A stretch of DNA of 64,000 nt from Aureibaculum flavum (GTDB lineage Bacteria; Bacteroidota; Bacteroidia; Flavobacteriales; Flavobacteriaceae): NCBI RefSeq assembly GCF_016406085.1, contig NZ_JAEHFJ010000003.1, positions 250,288-314,287 of the forward strand, in the 5' to 3' direction. The position numbers were made by a program, and so were the translations under genes. This document shows, piece by piece, positions 1 through 9,843 of the stretch (its first letter is position 1; each line of letters begins with the position of its first letter). A model generated the notes under the pieces. That model was given only the letters and a program-made list of their open reading frames with translations, did not search any database and had not been told where the DNA came from.

Positions 1-1
1 A

Positions 2-88
2 GATTTGGGCAATTTAATTTCCGGGGTCTATTTTGTAAAAATTAGCAGTAATAATGGAATTATCGGTAAAAAAATAGTAGTTAAATAA
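2..88 (+). CDS. C-terminal end of a T9SS-sorted protein (5' partial)
   Basis: An open frame enters from the left edge and stops at 86-88. The last 28 residues include LISGVYFVKI and end GKKIVVK, the usual form of a type A C-terminal sorting domain that directs proteins through the type IX secretion system to the cell surface. The body of the protein lies outside the window, so its function cannot be stated. The gene ends 19 bp before the next start. Confidence 0.75.
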   Translation, partial: DLGNLISGVYFVKISSNNGIIGKKIVVK

Positions 89-107
89 CTAAATATAAAA
101 ATAGATT

Positions 108-470
108 ATGGAAAATTCAGAATCAAAAACAAAACATGCAAGGAGCACAACTATTGAAGGAGAAGGTAAAACAATAGCCATTATAGCTTACATTACCCTT
201 ATAGGATTAATTGTTGCTTTTGTAATGAACAACGAAAAGAAAGACCCTTTTGCGACCTATCATATTAAGCAGTCACTCGGTTTGGGTTTAACAGGTTTGG
301 CACTTAGTACGATTAATATTATACCCATTCTGGGATGGATCGTTAGTTTTTTAGGCTTTTTTGTAATCGTATATATGTGGATTATAAGTTTGCTAAACGC
401 TCTTAATGGTAAACAAAAACCAGCCCCAATTTTGGGTAAAAAATATGAAGAATGGTTTAAAAACATGTAA
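108..470 (+). CDS. DUF4870-type small membrane protein
   Basis: This 120-residue protein has a short polar N-terminus and about three hydrophobic segments (roughly residues 23-40, 55-72 and 75-98), with a conserved-looking DPFATYHIKQSL stretch between the first two. That layout fits the DUF4870/Tic20-like family of small bacterial inner-membrane proteins of unknown function. The ATG at 108 is the only reasonable start. It follows the T9SS cargo gene closely on the same strand. Family assignment is by pattern only. Confidence 0.7.
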   Translation: MENSESKTKHARSTTIEGEGKTIAIIAYITLIGLIVAFVMNNEKKDPFATYHIKQSLGLGLTGLALSTINIIPILGWIVSFLGFFVIVYMWIISLLNALNGKQKPAPILGKKYEEWFKNM

Positions 471-542
471 CTGTAATAGCATCAACCCTTAAGTTCTACA
501 GTTATCACAAAATAGTGTCAATTTTTTATCTATTTTTTAAGA

Positions 543-570
543 TTGTTATTTTGGTAAATTTATATATTTG
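543..570 (+). promoter_or_regulatory. Bacteroidota-type promoter for the 597 gene
   Basis: TATATTTG at 563-570 matches the -7 consensus TAnnTTTG exactly, and TTG at 543-545 lies 17 nt upstream as a possible -33 element. The box is 26 bp before the ATG at 597. Confidence 0.55.
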
Positions 571-596
571 CAGTACAAAACAAAAAATTCTAAACT

Positions 597-1115
597 ATGA
601 AAATTATTAAAAAGTTAGTTCTTACAATCGCCTTAATTGGTAGTATTAGTTCAGTGAGTGCACAATTCTCCGTGGGTGGAGGTTTAGGTTATAATGATAA
701 AATTAATGCTCCTGGGTTAGTTGTAAAAGCTGAAGTAGAGATTATGGAAAACATTGCCATTTCTCCGAGTATATCCTATTTTTCGGGCTCAGCGGCAAGG
801 TTATCAGGAAGTGATTATAAAAATAATTTATTTGCAGTTGACGTTAACGGTCATTATAAAATTGAAATAATGATGGATGAATTAGATGTATATCCATTAG
901 CAGGTTTAAATTATTCAAGTTATAAAAATGGAGCAAATGTCTATTTTGATGAAAGTGGATTTAGTCAATCAACTGGTAATGCTTTGGGGCTTAATATTGG
1001 TGGTGGAGGCAGATGGTCTTTTTCTGATCAGTTAAGTGTTTTTGCAGAATTGAAATATACTATTAGTGATTTTAGTCAAGTTGTTTTAGGTGCTGGAATC
1101 TTGTATGAACTATAA
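597..1115 (+). CDS. Small outer-membrane beta-barrel protein
   Basis: This 172-residue protein starts with a clear signal peptide (KKLVLTIALIGSISSVSAQ, cleavage near residue 22) followed by alternating hydrophobic and polar strands rich in Gly, Tyr and Ser. It ends on the strand LGAGILYEL, typical of OmpW/OmpA-like 8-strand barrels. It would sit in the outer membrane; its cargo or partner is unknown. It has its own promoter upstream and an intrinsic terminator downstream, so it is probably a single-gene transcript. Confidence 0.7.
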   Translation: MKIIKKLVLTIALIGSISSVSAQFSVGGGLGYNDKINAPGLVVKAEVEIMENIAISPSISYFSGSAARLSGSDYKNNLFAVDVNGHYKIEIMMDELDVYPLAGLNYSSYKNGANVYFDESGFSQSTGNALGLNIGGGGRWSFSDQLSVFAELKYTISDFSQVVLGAGILYEL

Positions 1116-1140
1116 AAATATTTCCATTATAAAATCTACA

Positions 1141-1173
1141 AAAAAGAGCCCATTTAAATGGGCTCTTTTTTTA
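1141..1173 (+). terminator. Intrinsic terminator after the outer-membrane barrel gene
   Basis: A near-perfect inverted repeat with arms AGAGCCCATTT and AAATGGGCTCT is followed by a T-run. It lies 26 bp downstream of the stop at 1115. Confidence 0.85.
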
Positions 1174-1351
1174 TTTTAGAAAATACAGTTTAAGCAGAAT
1201 TCAAAAAACCTAGTAAACTTCAAGGCTCACAGAATTAATACCATTTTAAATTCCTGTTTATCAGCATTTTATATATTAAATAAATACTGAGCAATAAACA
1301 TTTACACCCTTATTTGTTAAAAACTTCTCGAGTTTTGTTTATAATTATGAC

Positions 1352-1382
1352 TTTGTTTCTTCACTAAAAAAATCAATCTTTG
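1352..1382 (+). promoter_or_regulatory. Probable nrdB-nrdA promoter
   Basis: AATCTTTG at 1375-1382 matches the -7 consensus TAnnTTTG at all but the first base. TTTG at 1352-1355 lies 19 nt upstream as a -33 element. This leaves a leader of about 70 nt before the nrdB ATG. I looked for a recognisable NrdR box in this gap and did not see one. Confidence 0.4.
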
Positions 1383-1455
1383 TAAGATACCGTACTAAGT
1401 AAATAATTTTACTGTAGTGTTCCATCAGCACTATAACTTCAAAACCAATTCAAAA

Positions 1456-2427
1456 ATGCAACAAGAAGAGCCTATTTTACAGCCCAACGATAACAGATTT
1501 GTAATTTTTCCAATTCAACATCCAGATTTATGGGAATGGTATAAATTACAACAAGCAAGTATATGGACAGCTGAAGAAATTGATCTAGAAAAAGATGTGC
1601 ATGACTGGAATAATAAGCTTACTGAAGACGAAAGATATTTTATAAAACACGTTTTGGCATTCTTTGCGGCTTCGGATGGAATTGTGAACGAAAACTTAGC
1701 AGAAAACTTTGTGTCTGAAGTACAATACACGGAAGCTAAATTCTTTTATGGCTTTCAAATTATGATGGAAAACATCCATTCTGAAGTGTATTCATTACTT
1801 ATTGATACCTATGTGAAAGATGAAAAAGAAAAAGATCAATTATTTAGAGCCATTGAGGTTTTTCCAGCCATTAGAGACAAAGCTCAGTGGGCGTTAAAAT
1901 GGATTGATAGTCCAAGTTTTGCAGAACGTTTAATCGCTTTTGCTGCTGTTGAAGGTATATTCTTTTCTGGAAGTTTTTGCTCAATATTTTGGATGAAAAA
2001 AAGAGGTCTTTTACCTGGCCTTACCTTCTCAAATGAACTTATTTCTAGAGATGAAGGTATGCATTGTGATTTTGCCGTGCACTTGCATAATAATCATATG
2101 GTAAATAAAGTGCCAAAAGAAAGAATTACAGAAATACTCTGTGATGCACTTACTATTGAAAGAAGTTTTATTACAGAATCTCTTCCTGTAAGTCTTATCG
2201 GAATGAATTCAAAATTAATGACCGAATACTTAGAGTTTGTAACCGACAGACTTTTAGTAGAATTTGGATGTGAAAAAGTATACAATTCAGCAAACCCATT
2301 TGATTTTATGGAAATGATTTCTCTAGAAGGAAAAACCAATTTCTTTGAGAAAAAAGTATCTGAATACCAAAAAGCTGGTGTAAAATCTGGAGGTACCGGA
2401 AGCATCAGTTTTGATGCCGATTTTTAA
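1456..2427 (+). CDS. nrdB: Ribonucleoside-diphosphate reductase subunit beta
   Basis: Small (R2) subunit of class I ribonucleotide reductase; it houses the metal-radical cofactor that starts reduction of ribonucleotides to deoxyribonucleotides in the cytoplasm. From the ATG at 1456 the protein has 323 residues. The metal ligands are visible: D74 (AASDGIV), E105 and H108 (ENIHSE), then Glu in VEGIFF and Glu and His in RDEGMH; Y112 in HSEVY matches the radical tyrosine. The frame stays open upstream to a TTG at 1417, but that adds 13 non-conserved residues, so I prefer 1456. nrdA follows 49 bp downstream on the same strand, with the small subunit first. Confidence 0.95.
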   Translation: MQQEEPILQPNDNRFVIFPIQHPDLWEWYKLQQASIWTAEEIDLEKDVHDWNNKLTEDERYFIKHVLAFFAASDGIVNENLAENFVSEVQYTEAKFFYGFQIMMENIHSEVYSLLIDTYVKDEKEKDQLFRAIEVFPAIRDKAQWALKWIDSPSFAERLIAFAAVEGIFFSGSFCSIFWMKKRGLLPGLTFSNELISRDEGMHCDFAVHLHNNHMVNKVPKERITEILCDALTIERSFITESLPVSLIGMNSKLMTEYLEFVTDRLLVEFGCEKVYNSANPFDFMEMISLEGKTNFFEKKVSEYQKAGVKSGGTGSISFDADF

Positions 2428-2476
2428 CCAAACCAACCACATTAACTAAATAATAACTTAATTCCCAAAAAGAGCT

Positions 2477-4936
2477 ATGTATGTACTAAAAAGAGACGGA
2501 AAGAGAGAGCCAGTAATGTTTGACAAGATTACCGCAAGGATAAAAAAAATGTGTTACGGATTAAACAAATTGGTTGATCCTGTAAAAGTTGCCATGCGAG
2601 TTATTGAAGGTCTTTACGACGGAGTTTCAACTTCTGAGTTAGACAATTTAGCCGCTGAAATTGCAGCTACAATGACCATTCAACATCCTGACTATGCTAA
2701 ATTAGCTGCTAGGATAGCCGTTTCTAACTTACATAAAAACACTAAAAAGTCATTTTCTGAAACAGTGACGGATTTATACCTATATGTAAATCCACGTACG
2801 GGAAAAAAAGGACCAATGATTGCTGATGATGTTTATAAAGTTATACAAGACAATGCCGAAAAGTTAGATTCTACTATCATCTATAATCGCGATTTTAACT
2901 ACGACTTTTTTGGGTTTAAGACGTTAGAAAGATCCTACTTATTAAAAGTTAATGGAAAAATAATTGAGCGTCCTCAACATATGTTGATGCGTGTGTCTAT
3001 TGGAATTCACTTGGATGATATTGATGCAGCAATTGAGACGTATGAGCTTATGAGTAAAAAATATTTTACGCATGCAACTCCAACGTTATTTAATGCAGGT
3101 ACACCAAAACCGCAAATGTCATCTTGTTTTTTACTTCAAATTAAAGAAGATAGTATTGACGGTATATATGATACTCTAAAACAAACGGCTAGTATCTCGC
3201 AATCAGCAGGTGGTATTGGTTTGTCTTTACATAATGTGAGAGCAACAGGTTCATATATTAGAGGAACCAACGGCACTTCTAATGGTATTGTACCCATGCT
3301 TCGTGTATTTAATGACACAGCGAGATATGTAGATCAAGGTGGAGGGAAAAGAAAAGGTTCTTTTGCCATGTATTTAGAACCTTGGCACGCCGATATTTTC
3401 GACTTTTTAGATTTAAAAAAGAACCATGGTAAAGAAGAAATGCGTGCTCGCGATTTATTCTATGCGATGTGGATTCCTGATTTATTCATGAAACGTGTAG
3501 AAGAAGACGGTGAATGGACTTTAATGTGCCCTAATGAATGTCCACATTTATTTGATACCTATGGTGATGAATTTGAGAAATTATATGAAGGTTATGAAAA
3601 AGTGGGTAAAGGAAGAAAAACAATACAGGCTCGCGATTTATGGGAGAAAATATTAGAATCTCAAATTGAGACTGGTACGCCCTATATGTTATATAAAGAT
3701 GCGGTTAATAGAAAATCAAATCAAAAGAATTTAGGGGTTATCCGATCTTCAAACTTATGTACTGAGATTATGGAATATACAGCAAAAGATGAAGTTGCTG
3801 TATGTAATTTGGCTTCTATAGCCATGCCAATGTTTATTAGTGAAAATGGAGAAGGGCAGAAATATTTTAACCATAAAAAGTTATTTGACGTTACCAAAAA
3901 AGCAGCTAGAAATCTGGACACTGTTATTGATAGAAATTATTATCCTGTTAAAGAAGCGGAGAATTCAAATTTTCGTCATAGACCTATCGGCTTAGGTATT
4001 CAAGGATTGGCAGATGCTTTTATTATGTTACGGATGCCGTTTACATCTGATGAAGCTAAACAACTCAATCAAGACATTTTTGAAACACTTTATTTTGCCG
4101 CAGTAACCTCATCTATGGAAATTGCTAAAGCGAAAGGACCCTATTCCACATTTAAAGGGTCTCCAATGTCAGAAGGTGAATTCCAATTTAACATGTGGAA
4201 TATTTCTGAAGATGATCTCAGTGGTAATTGGGATTGGAAAAAATTACGTAAAAATGTTATAAAACACGGTGTACGTAACTCATTATTGGTTGCTCCAATG
4301 CCAACAGCATCTACTTCTCAAATATTAGGAAACAACGAAGCTTTTGAACCTTATACTTCTAATATTTATACACGTAGAGTACTTTCTGGTGAATTTATTG
4401 TCGTGAACAAACACTTACTGGAAGATTTGGTTGAACTTAATCTTTGGGACAACGAAATGAAAGAAAGTATTATGAGAGCGAATGGTTCCGTACAACATAT
4501 TGAAGCAATTCCTCAGGAGCTGAAAGACTTATACAAAACCGTTTGGGAGTTAAGTATGAAAGATATTATAGATATGGCTCGTCAAAGAGGTTATTTCATA
4601 GACCAATCACAATCGTTAAATCTTTTCTTAAAAGATCCAGATTATGGTAAATTGACTTCAATGCATTATTACGCATGGAAATCTGGTTTAAAAACAGGTA
4701 TGTATTACCTTAGAACAAAATCTGCCGTAAATGCTACTCAGTTTACATTGAGTAATAGTAAAAAAGAGGAAATTAAAAAAACGCAAATTGCAGCTGTTGA
4801 AGCACCTGTAAATGTTGAAAAGGAGCCATCTCCTTTAATAACAGATGACACTTCAATGACAGCTGAAGAATATAAAGCAATGATTGCTTTGGCTAAAGAA
4901 AATGAAGGTGATGATTGTTTAATGTGCGGATCTTAA
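2477..4936 (+). CDS. nrdA: Ribonucleoside-diphosphate reductase subunit alpha
   Basis: Large catalytic (R1) subunit, 819 residues. An ATP-cone regulatory domain occupies about the first 95 residues ([12 protein letters not shown]...). Catalytic residues are visible: C217 (SSCFLLQ), N426, C428 and E430 (NLCTEI) and C443 (CNLASI). The C-terminus ends CLMCGS, the redox-active cysteine pair that re-reduces the active site through thioredoxin or glutaredoxin. It forms an operon with nrdB upstream and is closed by an intrinsic terminator. The ATP-cone suggests dATP feedback control. All key residues are present. Confidence 0.96.
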   Translation: MYVLKRDGKREPVMFDKITARIKKMCYGLNKLVDPVKVAMRVIEGLYDGVSTSELDNLAAEIAATMTIQHPDYAKLAARIAVSNLHKNTKKSFSETVTDLYLYVNPRTGKKGPMIADDVYKVIQDNAEKLDSTIIYNRDFNYDFFGFKTLERSYLLKVNGKIIERPQHMLMRVSIGIHLDDIDAAIETYELMSKKYFTHATPTLFNAGTPKPQMSSCFLLQIKEDSIDGIYDTLKQTASISQSAGGIGLSLHNVRATGSYIRGTNGTSNGIVPMLRVFNDTARYVDQGGGKRKGSFAMYLEPWHADIFDFLDLKKNHGKEEMRARDLFYAMWIPDLFMKRVEEDGEWTLMCPNECPHLFDTYGDEFEKLYEGYEKVGKGRKTIQARDLWEKILESQIETGTPYMLYKDAVNRKSNQKNLGVIRSSNLCTEIMEYTAKDEVAVCNLASIAMPMFISENGEGQKYFNHKKLFDVTKKAARNLDTVIDRNYYPVKEAENSNFRHRPIGLGIQGLADAFIMLRMPFTSDEAKQLNQDIFETLYFAAVTSSMEIAKAKGPYSTFKGSPMSEGEFQFNMWNISEDDLSGNWDWKKLRKNVIKHGVRNSLLVAPMPTASTSQILGNNEAFEPYTSNIYTRRVLSGEFIVVNKHLLEDLVELNLWDNEMKESIMRANGSVQHIEAIPQELKDLYKTVWELSMKDIIDMARQRGYFIDQSQSLNLFLKDPDYGKLTSMHYYAWKSGLKTGMYYLRTKSAVNATQFTLSNSKKEEIKKTQIAAVEAPVNVEKEPSPLITDDTSMTAEEYKAMIALAKENEGDDCLMCGS

Positions 4937-4991
4937 TAACATATGACCACATATGAACTAGTTAATAAAAGTAACAAGAACTTTTATAAAA

Positions 4992-5028
4992 TCTCGAAAC
5001 GTTGCCTGTTTCGAGATTTTTAGTTTTT
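4992..5028 (+). terminator. Intrinsic terminator of the nrdB-nrdA operon
   Basis: A perfect 9-bp stem, TCTCGAAAC (4992-5000) with GTTTCGAGA (5008-5016), has a 7-nt loop and is followed by a T-rich tract. Confidence 0.85.
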
Positions 5029-5086
5029 ACGAAATAAGAAACTTATTGATGCGTTAAAACAATAACTAATTTTTAGTTCAGCAGAA

Positions 5087-5602
5087 ATGGAAGTTTTAAA
5101 CTACAAAAAATTTAAAGTAACTGACGAGATGTTTGCCAGCAAAGGCAAAAGATTTCTTAATTATTTAATTGACCTAGGCTTCTTTTATGCGTTGTTTATA
5201 CTGTTAGGTGTTCTATTATATATAATAGCTGAAATAACGGGCAGTGAAGGTCTATATGACTTCCTTATTGAATTAGAAAACGTTAACCCAATTATTGACC
5301 GCTTACTAACTGCAGTTCTATTAGTTATATACTATACTGTTTTAGAAAGCCTATCTCAGAAAACTATCGGTAAATTAATTACCAGAACAAAGGTTGTACT
5401 AGAAAATGGAGAACGACCACCGTTCGAAGTATTTGTTAAACGTTCTTTATGTAGGATTATACCTTTTGATCCCATTTCTTTTTTAGGTTCAAAGGGCTGG
5501 CATGATTCAATTTCTAAGACCTACGTTGTGGATGATAACGTATTTAATGAGCAAAAAAGGCAACATAAAAATTACCAAGAACTAGGTACCACAAATGAGT
5601 AA
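5087..5602 (+). CDS. RDD family membrane protein
   Basis: This 171-residue protein has the RDD layout: the KRFLNYLIDLGFFY segment (residues about 21-35) contains the Arg and Asp that define the family. Two further hydrophobic helices follow (about 38-55 and 75-95), then a conserved GKLITRTKVV stretch. RDD proteins are small inner-membrane proteins, some linked to Na+/H+ exchange, but the role here is unknown. It lies between the nrd terminator and the Na/Pi cotransporter on the same strand. Confidence 0.8.
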   Translation: MEVLNYKKFKVTDEMFASKGKRFLNYLIDLGFFYALFILLGVLLYIIAEITGSEGLYDFLIELENVNPIIDRLLTAVLLVIYYTVLESLSQKTIGKLITRTKVVLENGERPPFEVFVKRSLCRIIPFDPISFLGSKGWHDSISKTYVVDDNVFNEQKRQHKNYQELGTTNE

Positions 5603-5683
5603 ACATACTTTTTAAAATATCGCATACATTATTTATTGTTTTTTTTCTTTAAATTTAACTACTATAATAGACGATTTAATTAA

Positions 5684-7447
5684 ATGTATAAAAAATCACT
5701 TTTTTTCCTTTTATTATTAGCTTTAGCAATTACCTTATATTTTAGTCCCAATTTTGAAACCATAGCCGCTGGTGTTGCTATATTATTATTTGGTATGATA
5801 ATGTTAGAAGAGGGCTTTAAAGTTTTCACTAAAGGACCGCTTCAACAAATTCTAAAAAAAACTACTGACAAACTTTATAAAAGTATAACTACTGGTGCAG
5901 TACTAACCACGCTTATTCAATCGAGTTCTTTAGTTTCAGTCATAACCATTTCCTTTATTAGTGCTGGTTTAATAAGTTTATCATCTGGTATTGGTCTTAT
6001 TTTTGGTGCAAATATAGGAAGCACAACAACCGCTTGGTTGGTAGCAGGTTTCGGTCTTAAAATTAAAATTTCGGCATTGGCAATGCCCATGCTTATTTTT
6101 GGTTTAATTTTTTCTTTACAGAAAGTAAATACCCTTAAAGGGATAGGTAACGTACTTATTGGCTTAGGATTTTTCTTTTTGGGGATTTTTTTTATGAAAG
6201 AAGGCTTCGATGTTTTTAGTAACGATATCGATTTAACAAAATATGCGGTTTCTGGTTTTTTAGGTCTTATTTTATACACCGGTATCGGAATAATTATAAC
6301 TGTTCTTCTGCAGTCGAGTGCCGCATCTTTGGTCTTAGTTCTAACTGCATTGGCCGCAGGACAAATAGAATATGAAAACGCACTTGCGTTAGCTATTGGT
6401 GCCAATGTAGGTACTACTATTACAGCCATCCTTGGATCTATCAGCTCAAATATTGCTGGTAAAAGATTAGCCATAGCACATTTAATATTTAATGTTATAA
6501 CGGCAACTCTAGCTTTAGCATTCATATATCCTTTAGGGAATTTAGTAAATTATTTGGCAAATGCATTTGGTATTTCAGCTACCGACTACACGCTAAAACT
6601 TGCCTTATTTCACACTATTTTCAATGTAGTTGGTGTGCTTATAATGATACCTTTTATAAAGAAACTAGAACAATTCTTAGTAAAATACATTGAAGATAAA
6701 CCTAATAGTGATGCAGCAAGACCTCATTATTTGAATGAAGCCGTTTTAGCATTTCCGGCATCAGTTATCACAGCATTAACAGACGAATCTAAGGACTTAT
6801 ATAAGAATGCCATTTTTGAAATTGTAGCCCATGGAATCAATATTCATAGAGAAGATATAAAGTCTAATGAGAAACCTAAAAATATAATTAAAAATTCAAC
6901 CAAAGACTTAGATATCGCCATTGACGAAGTATACCATGCAAAAGTTAAATATATATACGGTGAGATAATCCGCTATGCGGCAACTGCTCAAAGTAAACTG
7001 AAGCTAACAGAATCTCAAAACACCACTATTTCAGAAATAAAAATTGCCAACAGAAAAATGGTAGAAATAATAAAAGATGTTAGAGAACTGAACAGAAATG
7101 TAAACATGTCTTCAACATTAAATAATAAATATTTGATTAAAGAATATAATCTTTATCGAAAAAAGGTTTTAAAAGTGCTTAGGGTTATTTATAGATTTAG
7201 AAAAGGAGATGACACTAAAAACTATAGTAAAAAAATGAATAAACTAAAAACTGCTGCAAAACAAAATAAAGCAAAAGGTAACCATTCAATAGACAATTTA
7301 ATAAGAAAAGAATTGATTACTCCTGAAATGGCATCATCACTATTTAATGATTACTCATACGTTAATGATATTATTAAAAAGCTAATTGAAGTAGCTGAAC
7401 TTTTATATAGTAATAAAGATTCTTTATTAGAAAACAATCCAGAATAA
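5684..7447 (+). CDS. Na+/phosphate cotransporter (NptA/PNaS family) with PhoU-like tail
   Basis: This 587-residue inner-membrane transporter has the paired QSSS-type repeats of the family: IQSSSLVSVITI near residue 78 and LQSSAASLVLVL near residue 209, each followed by a GANIGST or GANVGTT motif. The membrane part ends near residue 330. The remaining 250 residues are helical and charged, consistent with the PhoU-like domain common in this family. The likely reaction is sodium-driven phosphate import, inferred from family. It is convergent with the PiT gene across a shared terminator. I see no phosphate-box-like hexamers in its 81-bp upstream gap. Confidence 0.85.
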   Translation: MYKKSLFFLLLLALAITLYFSPNFETIAAGVAILLFGMIMLEEGFKVFTKGPLQQILKKTTDKLYKSITTGAVLTTLIQSSSLVSVITISFISAGLISLSSGIGLIFGANIGSTTTAWLVAGFGLKIKISALAMPMLIFGLIFSLQKVNTLKGIGNVLIGLGFFFLGIFFMKEGFDVFSNDIDLTKYAVSGFLGLILYTGIGIIITVLLQSSAASLVLVLTALAAGQIEYENALALAIGANVGTTITAILGSISSNIAGKRLAIAHLIFNVITATLALAFIYPLGNLVNYLANAFGISATDYTLKLALFHTIFNVVGVLIMIPFIKKLEQFLVKYIEDKPNSDAARPHYLNEAVLAFPASVITALTDESKDLYKNAIFEIVAHGINIHREDIKSNEKPKNIIKNSTKDLDIAIDEVYHAKVKYIYGEIIRYAATAQSKLKLTESQNTTISEIKIANRKMVEIIKDVRELNRNVNMSSTLNNKYLIKEYNLYRKKVLKVLRVIYRFRKGDDTKNYSKKMNKLKTAAKQNKAKGNHSIDNLIRKELITPEMASSLFNDYSYVNDIIKKLIEVAELLYSNKDSLLENNPE

Positions 7448-7486
7448 AAAATGGTCTGAGATTTTTAATTTCTCAGACCATTTTTA
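7447..7486. terminator. Bidirectional terminator between the two phosphate transporter genes
   Basis: The inverted repeat AAATGGTCTGAGA / TCTCAGACCATTT is flanked by an A-run on the left and a T-run on the right, so it can end transcription from both convergent genes. Confidence 0.85.
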
Positions 7487-7505
7487 TTTACTGCTAATAC
7501 AACTT

Positions 7506-9773
7506 TTAACTTTCTGCATTCATCAAGTTAACATTGCGATCGTGCTCACTATAATAGAGCTCTAATATGGTAATACCCGCTTTAATTAAATCTTTCGTTT
7601 CTAATAAAATACTAAAATACAGCGTAGTGTTTTTCGGACTCGACTCTATCGTTCTTGTACGTTCCACTTGTTGATGAATAGCACTTTCAACATGGTCTAA
7701 TAAAGCTTGTTTGTCATTTATTAAGTCTGGTACAATTTTTTCAAAAGAACGAGAATCAAATACTTCTCTTGTCTTATCAAATAAAGAAACGAGTTGGTCA
7801 TTAATCTCAATCAATTCATCCGCTTGTTTTTTCTTTAACGGTCTATGATTATTATTAATATGTTTATGACTGACTTTAGAAATAAAACTAGCCGATTGTG
7901 CCATGTCTTGTAAATTACCAATAACATCAATATAAAATTTACTTGCCCCTAAATAAGAGTCATCTAAATTTTTAATAAAGTAAAACATGTTATTCTGTAA
8001 GCCCTCTATTTCATTCTCCAACTTAATTACTGTATTTTTTGCTTTTTTAAGACTAGACAAATCTTCATTTATCAATCCGTCAATAGTACTTTTATTTATT
8101 TTACTTATTCTTTTTAATGCTTTCGAAATATTGTCTGCACTCTCTTCAATAACACCATGAATAGAATTACTCTCAGCTTTACTCAAACTATCTTCCGCTT
8201 TAATTTCTCTTCCTTTTTTAATATGCTTAATATAGTTTCTTGCCAACAATAACACGGCAACTAATAAAAGTATTGCAATCATAGTTATGCCTCCTAAATG
8301 GATTAAATAAGCTATAGTACCAGCAGCAATAAAAGCACTTATTGCAGTACCAAACCACCCTCCAATTACATTTAGAACACCAGCAACTCTGTAAACTGCA
8401 CTTTCGCTGCCCCAAGCTCTATCTGCCAAAGAAGTACCCATTGCAACCATAAAAGTAACATAGGTTGTTGATAATGGTAATTTCATTGAAGTAGCTAATG
8501 ATATTAATATACTTGCTACCATTAAATTAACTGCAGCACGTACCATATCAAATGCAGGTAACTCATGTTCTTTACCTTTAACCAATTTAATAACGGGCTT
8601 TTCAAATTGTTTTTCTACGTGATTTTGAATCGGTGTTGGTATAACTGAATTCGTATATTTTGAAGCCAGTATAGAGACCCTTACTAAGCTTCTAGATATA
8701 AAATTAGGATTAAAACGTTCTTGTGTTTCTCCTTGACTAGATAAATCTAATGATGTTTTAACAACTCCTTTTGCTTTACTAGAAAACCACAATGTTAAAA
8801 CCATAACAAGACCCGCACCTAATAACATAAATGTTGGAGTTTGCACTTTTTCAGCCAAAGATGACATCGGGAAATCTACCGCAGCAATACCTGACGCCGC
8901 CCATGTTTCATAAGATTGCCAAGCCGCAATTGGCACACCAATAAAATTAACTAAATCATTACCCGCAAACGCTAATGCTAAAGCAAAAGTACCCACTAAA
9001 ATAATCAGTTTATAAATATTTTGCTTAAAGACTTTAACAAAAACAAAAGATAGCAAGGTCCATAAAACGAAGCTCCCTATCAATATAAATATAGTTTTAC
9101 CTTCAATAAGGTGTTCAATTTCTTTATAATAGTCTGTTCCTTTAAGACCTTTAATAAATATAAAATAAGTAATTGCTGCCAATGCAAAACCTCCAAAAAC
9201 TGCACCTACCCATTTAGCTTTACGCTCAAAATTAAAGGACAATAAGACTCTGGAAATATATTGGACTATGGCACCAATAGAAAATGCAATAACCACCGAG
9301 AGCAGAATTCCTATAATAATCTCCGTAGCTTTATCAGTATTTATATAGTTACCCAATTCTGAAATAGAATCGCCTTTAGCCGCTATTTTAATAAGTGCCA
9401 TTGCTACAGCAGCACCTAATAATTCAAATACAATTGATACGGTAGTTGATGTAGGCATCCCTAACGTATTAAAAAAATCGAGCAGTAATATATCGGTAAT
9501 CATTACTGCCATAAATATGATCATGATTTCATTGAAATAAAACTCGCTTGGAACAAATATTCCTTTTCGAGCAACCTCCATCATACCACTAGAAAAAACA
9601 GCTCCAAATGCGACACCTAAGCTAGCAACGATCATTATCGTTCTGAACGATATGGCCTTAGAACCAATAGCTGAATTTAAAAAGTTAACGGCATCATTAC
9701 TGACACCCACTACTAAGTCTGCAATTGCTAGAATAGCAAGTGCAACAATCATCATAATGTAAGGATTTTCCAT
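7506..9773 (-). CDS. PiT-family inorganic phosphate transporter with PhoU-like C-terminal domain
   Basis: This 755-residue protein has two PHO4-type signature repeats, VGVSNDAVNFLNSAIGS near residue 22 and FAGNDLVNFIGVP near residue 270, which mark the inverted-repeat phosphate permease fold. Membrane segments run to about residue 520. A charged helical tail of about 230 residues follows that looks like a PhoU-type domain, longer than a minimal PiT (about 400-500 residues). It should import phosphate (or metal-phosphate) driven by H+ or Na+. The porin gene lies 70 bp upstream on the same strand, and that gap carries a -7-like box and periodic hexamers. Confidence 0.88.
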   Translation of the reverse strand: MENPYIMMIVALAILAIADLVVGVSNDAVNFLNSAIGSKAISFRTIMIVASLGVAFGAVFSSGMMEVARKGIFVPSEFYFNEIMIIFMAVMITDILLLDFFNTLGMPTSTTVSIVFELLGAAVAMALIKIAAKGDSISELGNYINTDKATEIIIGILLSVVIAFSIGAIVQYISRVLLSFNFERKAKWVGAVFGGFALAAITYFIFIKGLKGTDYYKEIEHLIEGKTIFILIGSFVLWTLLSFVFVKVFKQNIYKLIILVGTFALALAFAGNDLVNFIGVPIAAWQSYETWAASGIAAVDFPMSSLAEKVQTPTFMLLGAGLVMVLTLWFSSKAKGVVKTSLDLSSQGETQERFNPNFISRSLVRVSILASKYTNSVIPTPIQNHVEKQFEKPVIKLVKGKEHELPAFDMVRAAVNLMVASILISLATSMKLPLSTTYVTFMVAMGTSLADRAWGSESAVYRVAGVLNVIGGWFGTAISAFIAAGTIAYLIHLGGITMIAILLLVAVLLLARNYIKHIKKGREIKAEDSLSKAESNSIHGVIEESADNISKALKRISKINKSTIDGLINEDLSSLKKAKNTVIKLENEIEGLQNNMFYFIKNLDDSYLGASKFYIDVIGNLQDMAQSASFISKVSHKHINNNHRPLKKKQADELIEINDQLVSLFDKTREVFDSRSFEKIVPDLINDKQALLDHVESAIHQQVERTRTIESSPKNTTLYFSILLETKDLIKAGITILELYYSEHDRNVNLMNAES

Positions 9774-9790
9774 ATCTAATATTTAGTGTG

Positions 9791-9835
9791 CAAATGTGTA
9801 TTTTTTAATTTACGTGTATATTAACAAATAGTTAT
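9791..9835 (-). promoter_or_regulatory. Possible PhoP-type box and promoter for the PiT gene
   Basis: Read on the minus strand, hexamers ATAACT (9835-9830), TTAATA (9824-9819) and GTAAAT (9813-9808) recur every 11 bp. After 9 nt comes CACATTTG (9798-9791), one mismatch from TAnnTTTG. Phased TTAACA-like repeats at 11-bp steps are the form of the Bacillus PhoP box. The DNA is very AT-rich, so chance matches are a real concern. Confidence 0.35.
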
Positions 9836-9843
9836 ATTTTCTT

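Noticed and set aside
1261-1290. 30-bp palindrome-like sequence upstream of nrdB, considered as an NrdR or operator site
   Set aside because: Pairing breaks after four bases and it does not match known NrdR boxes.
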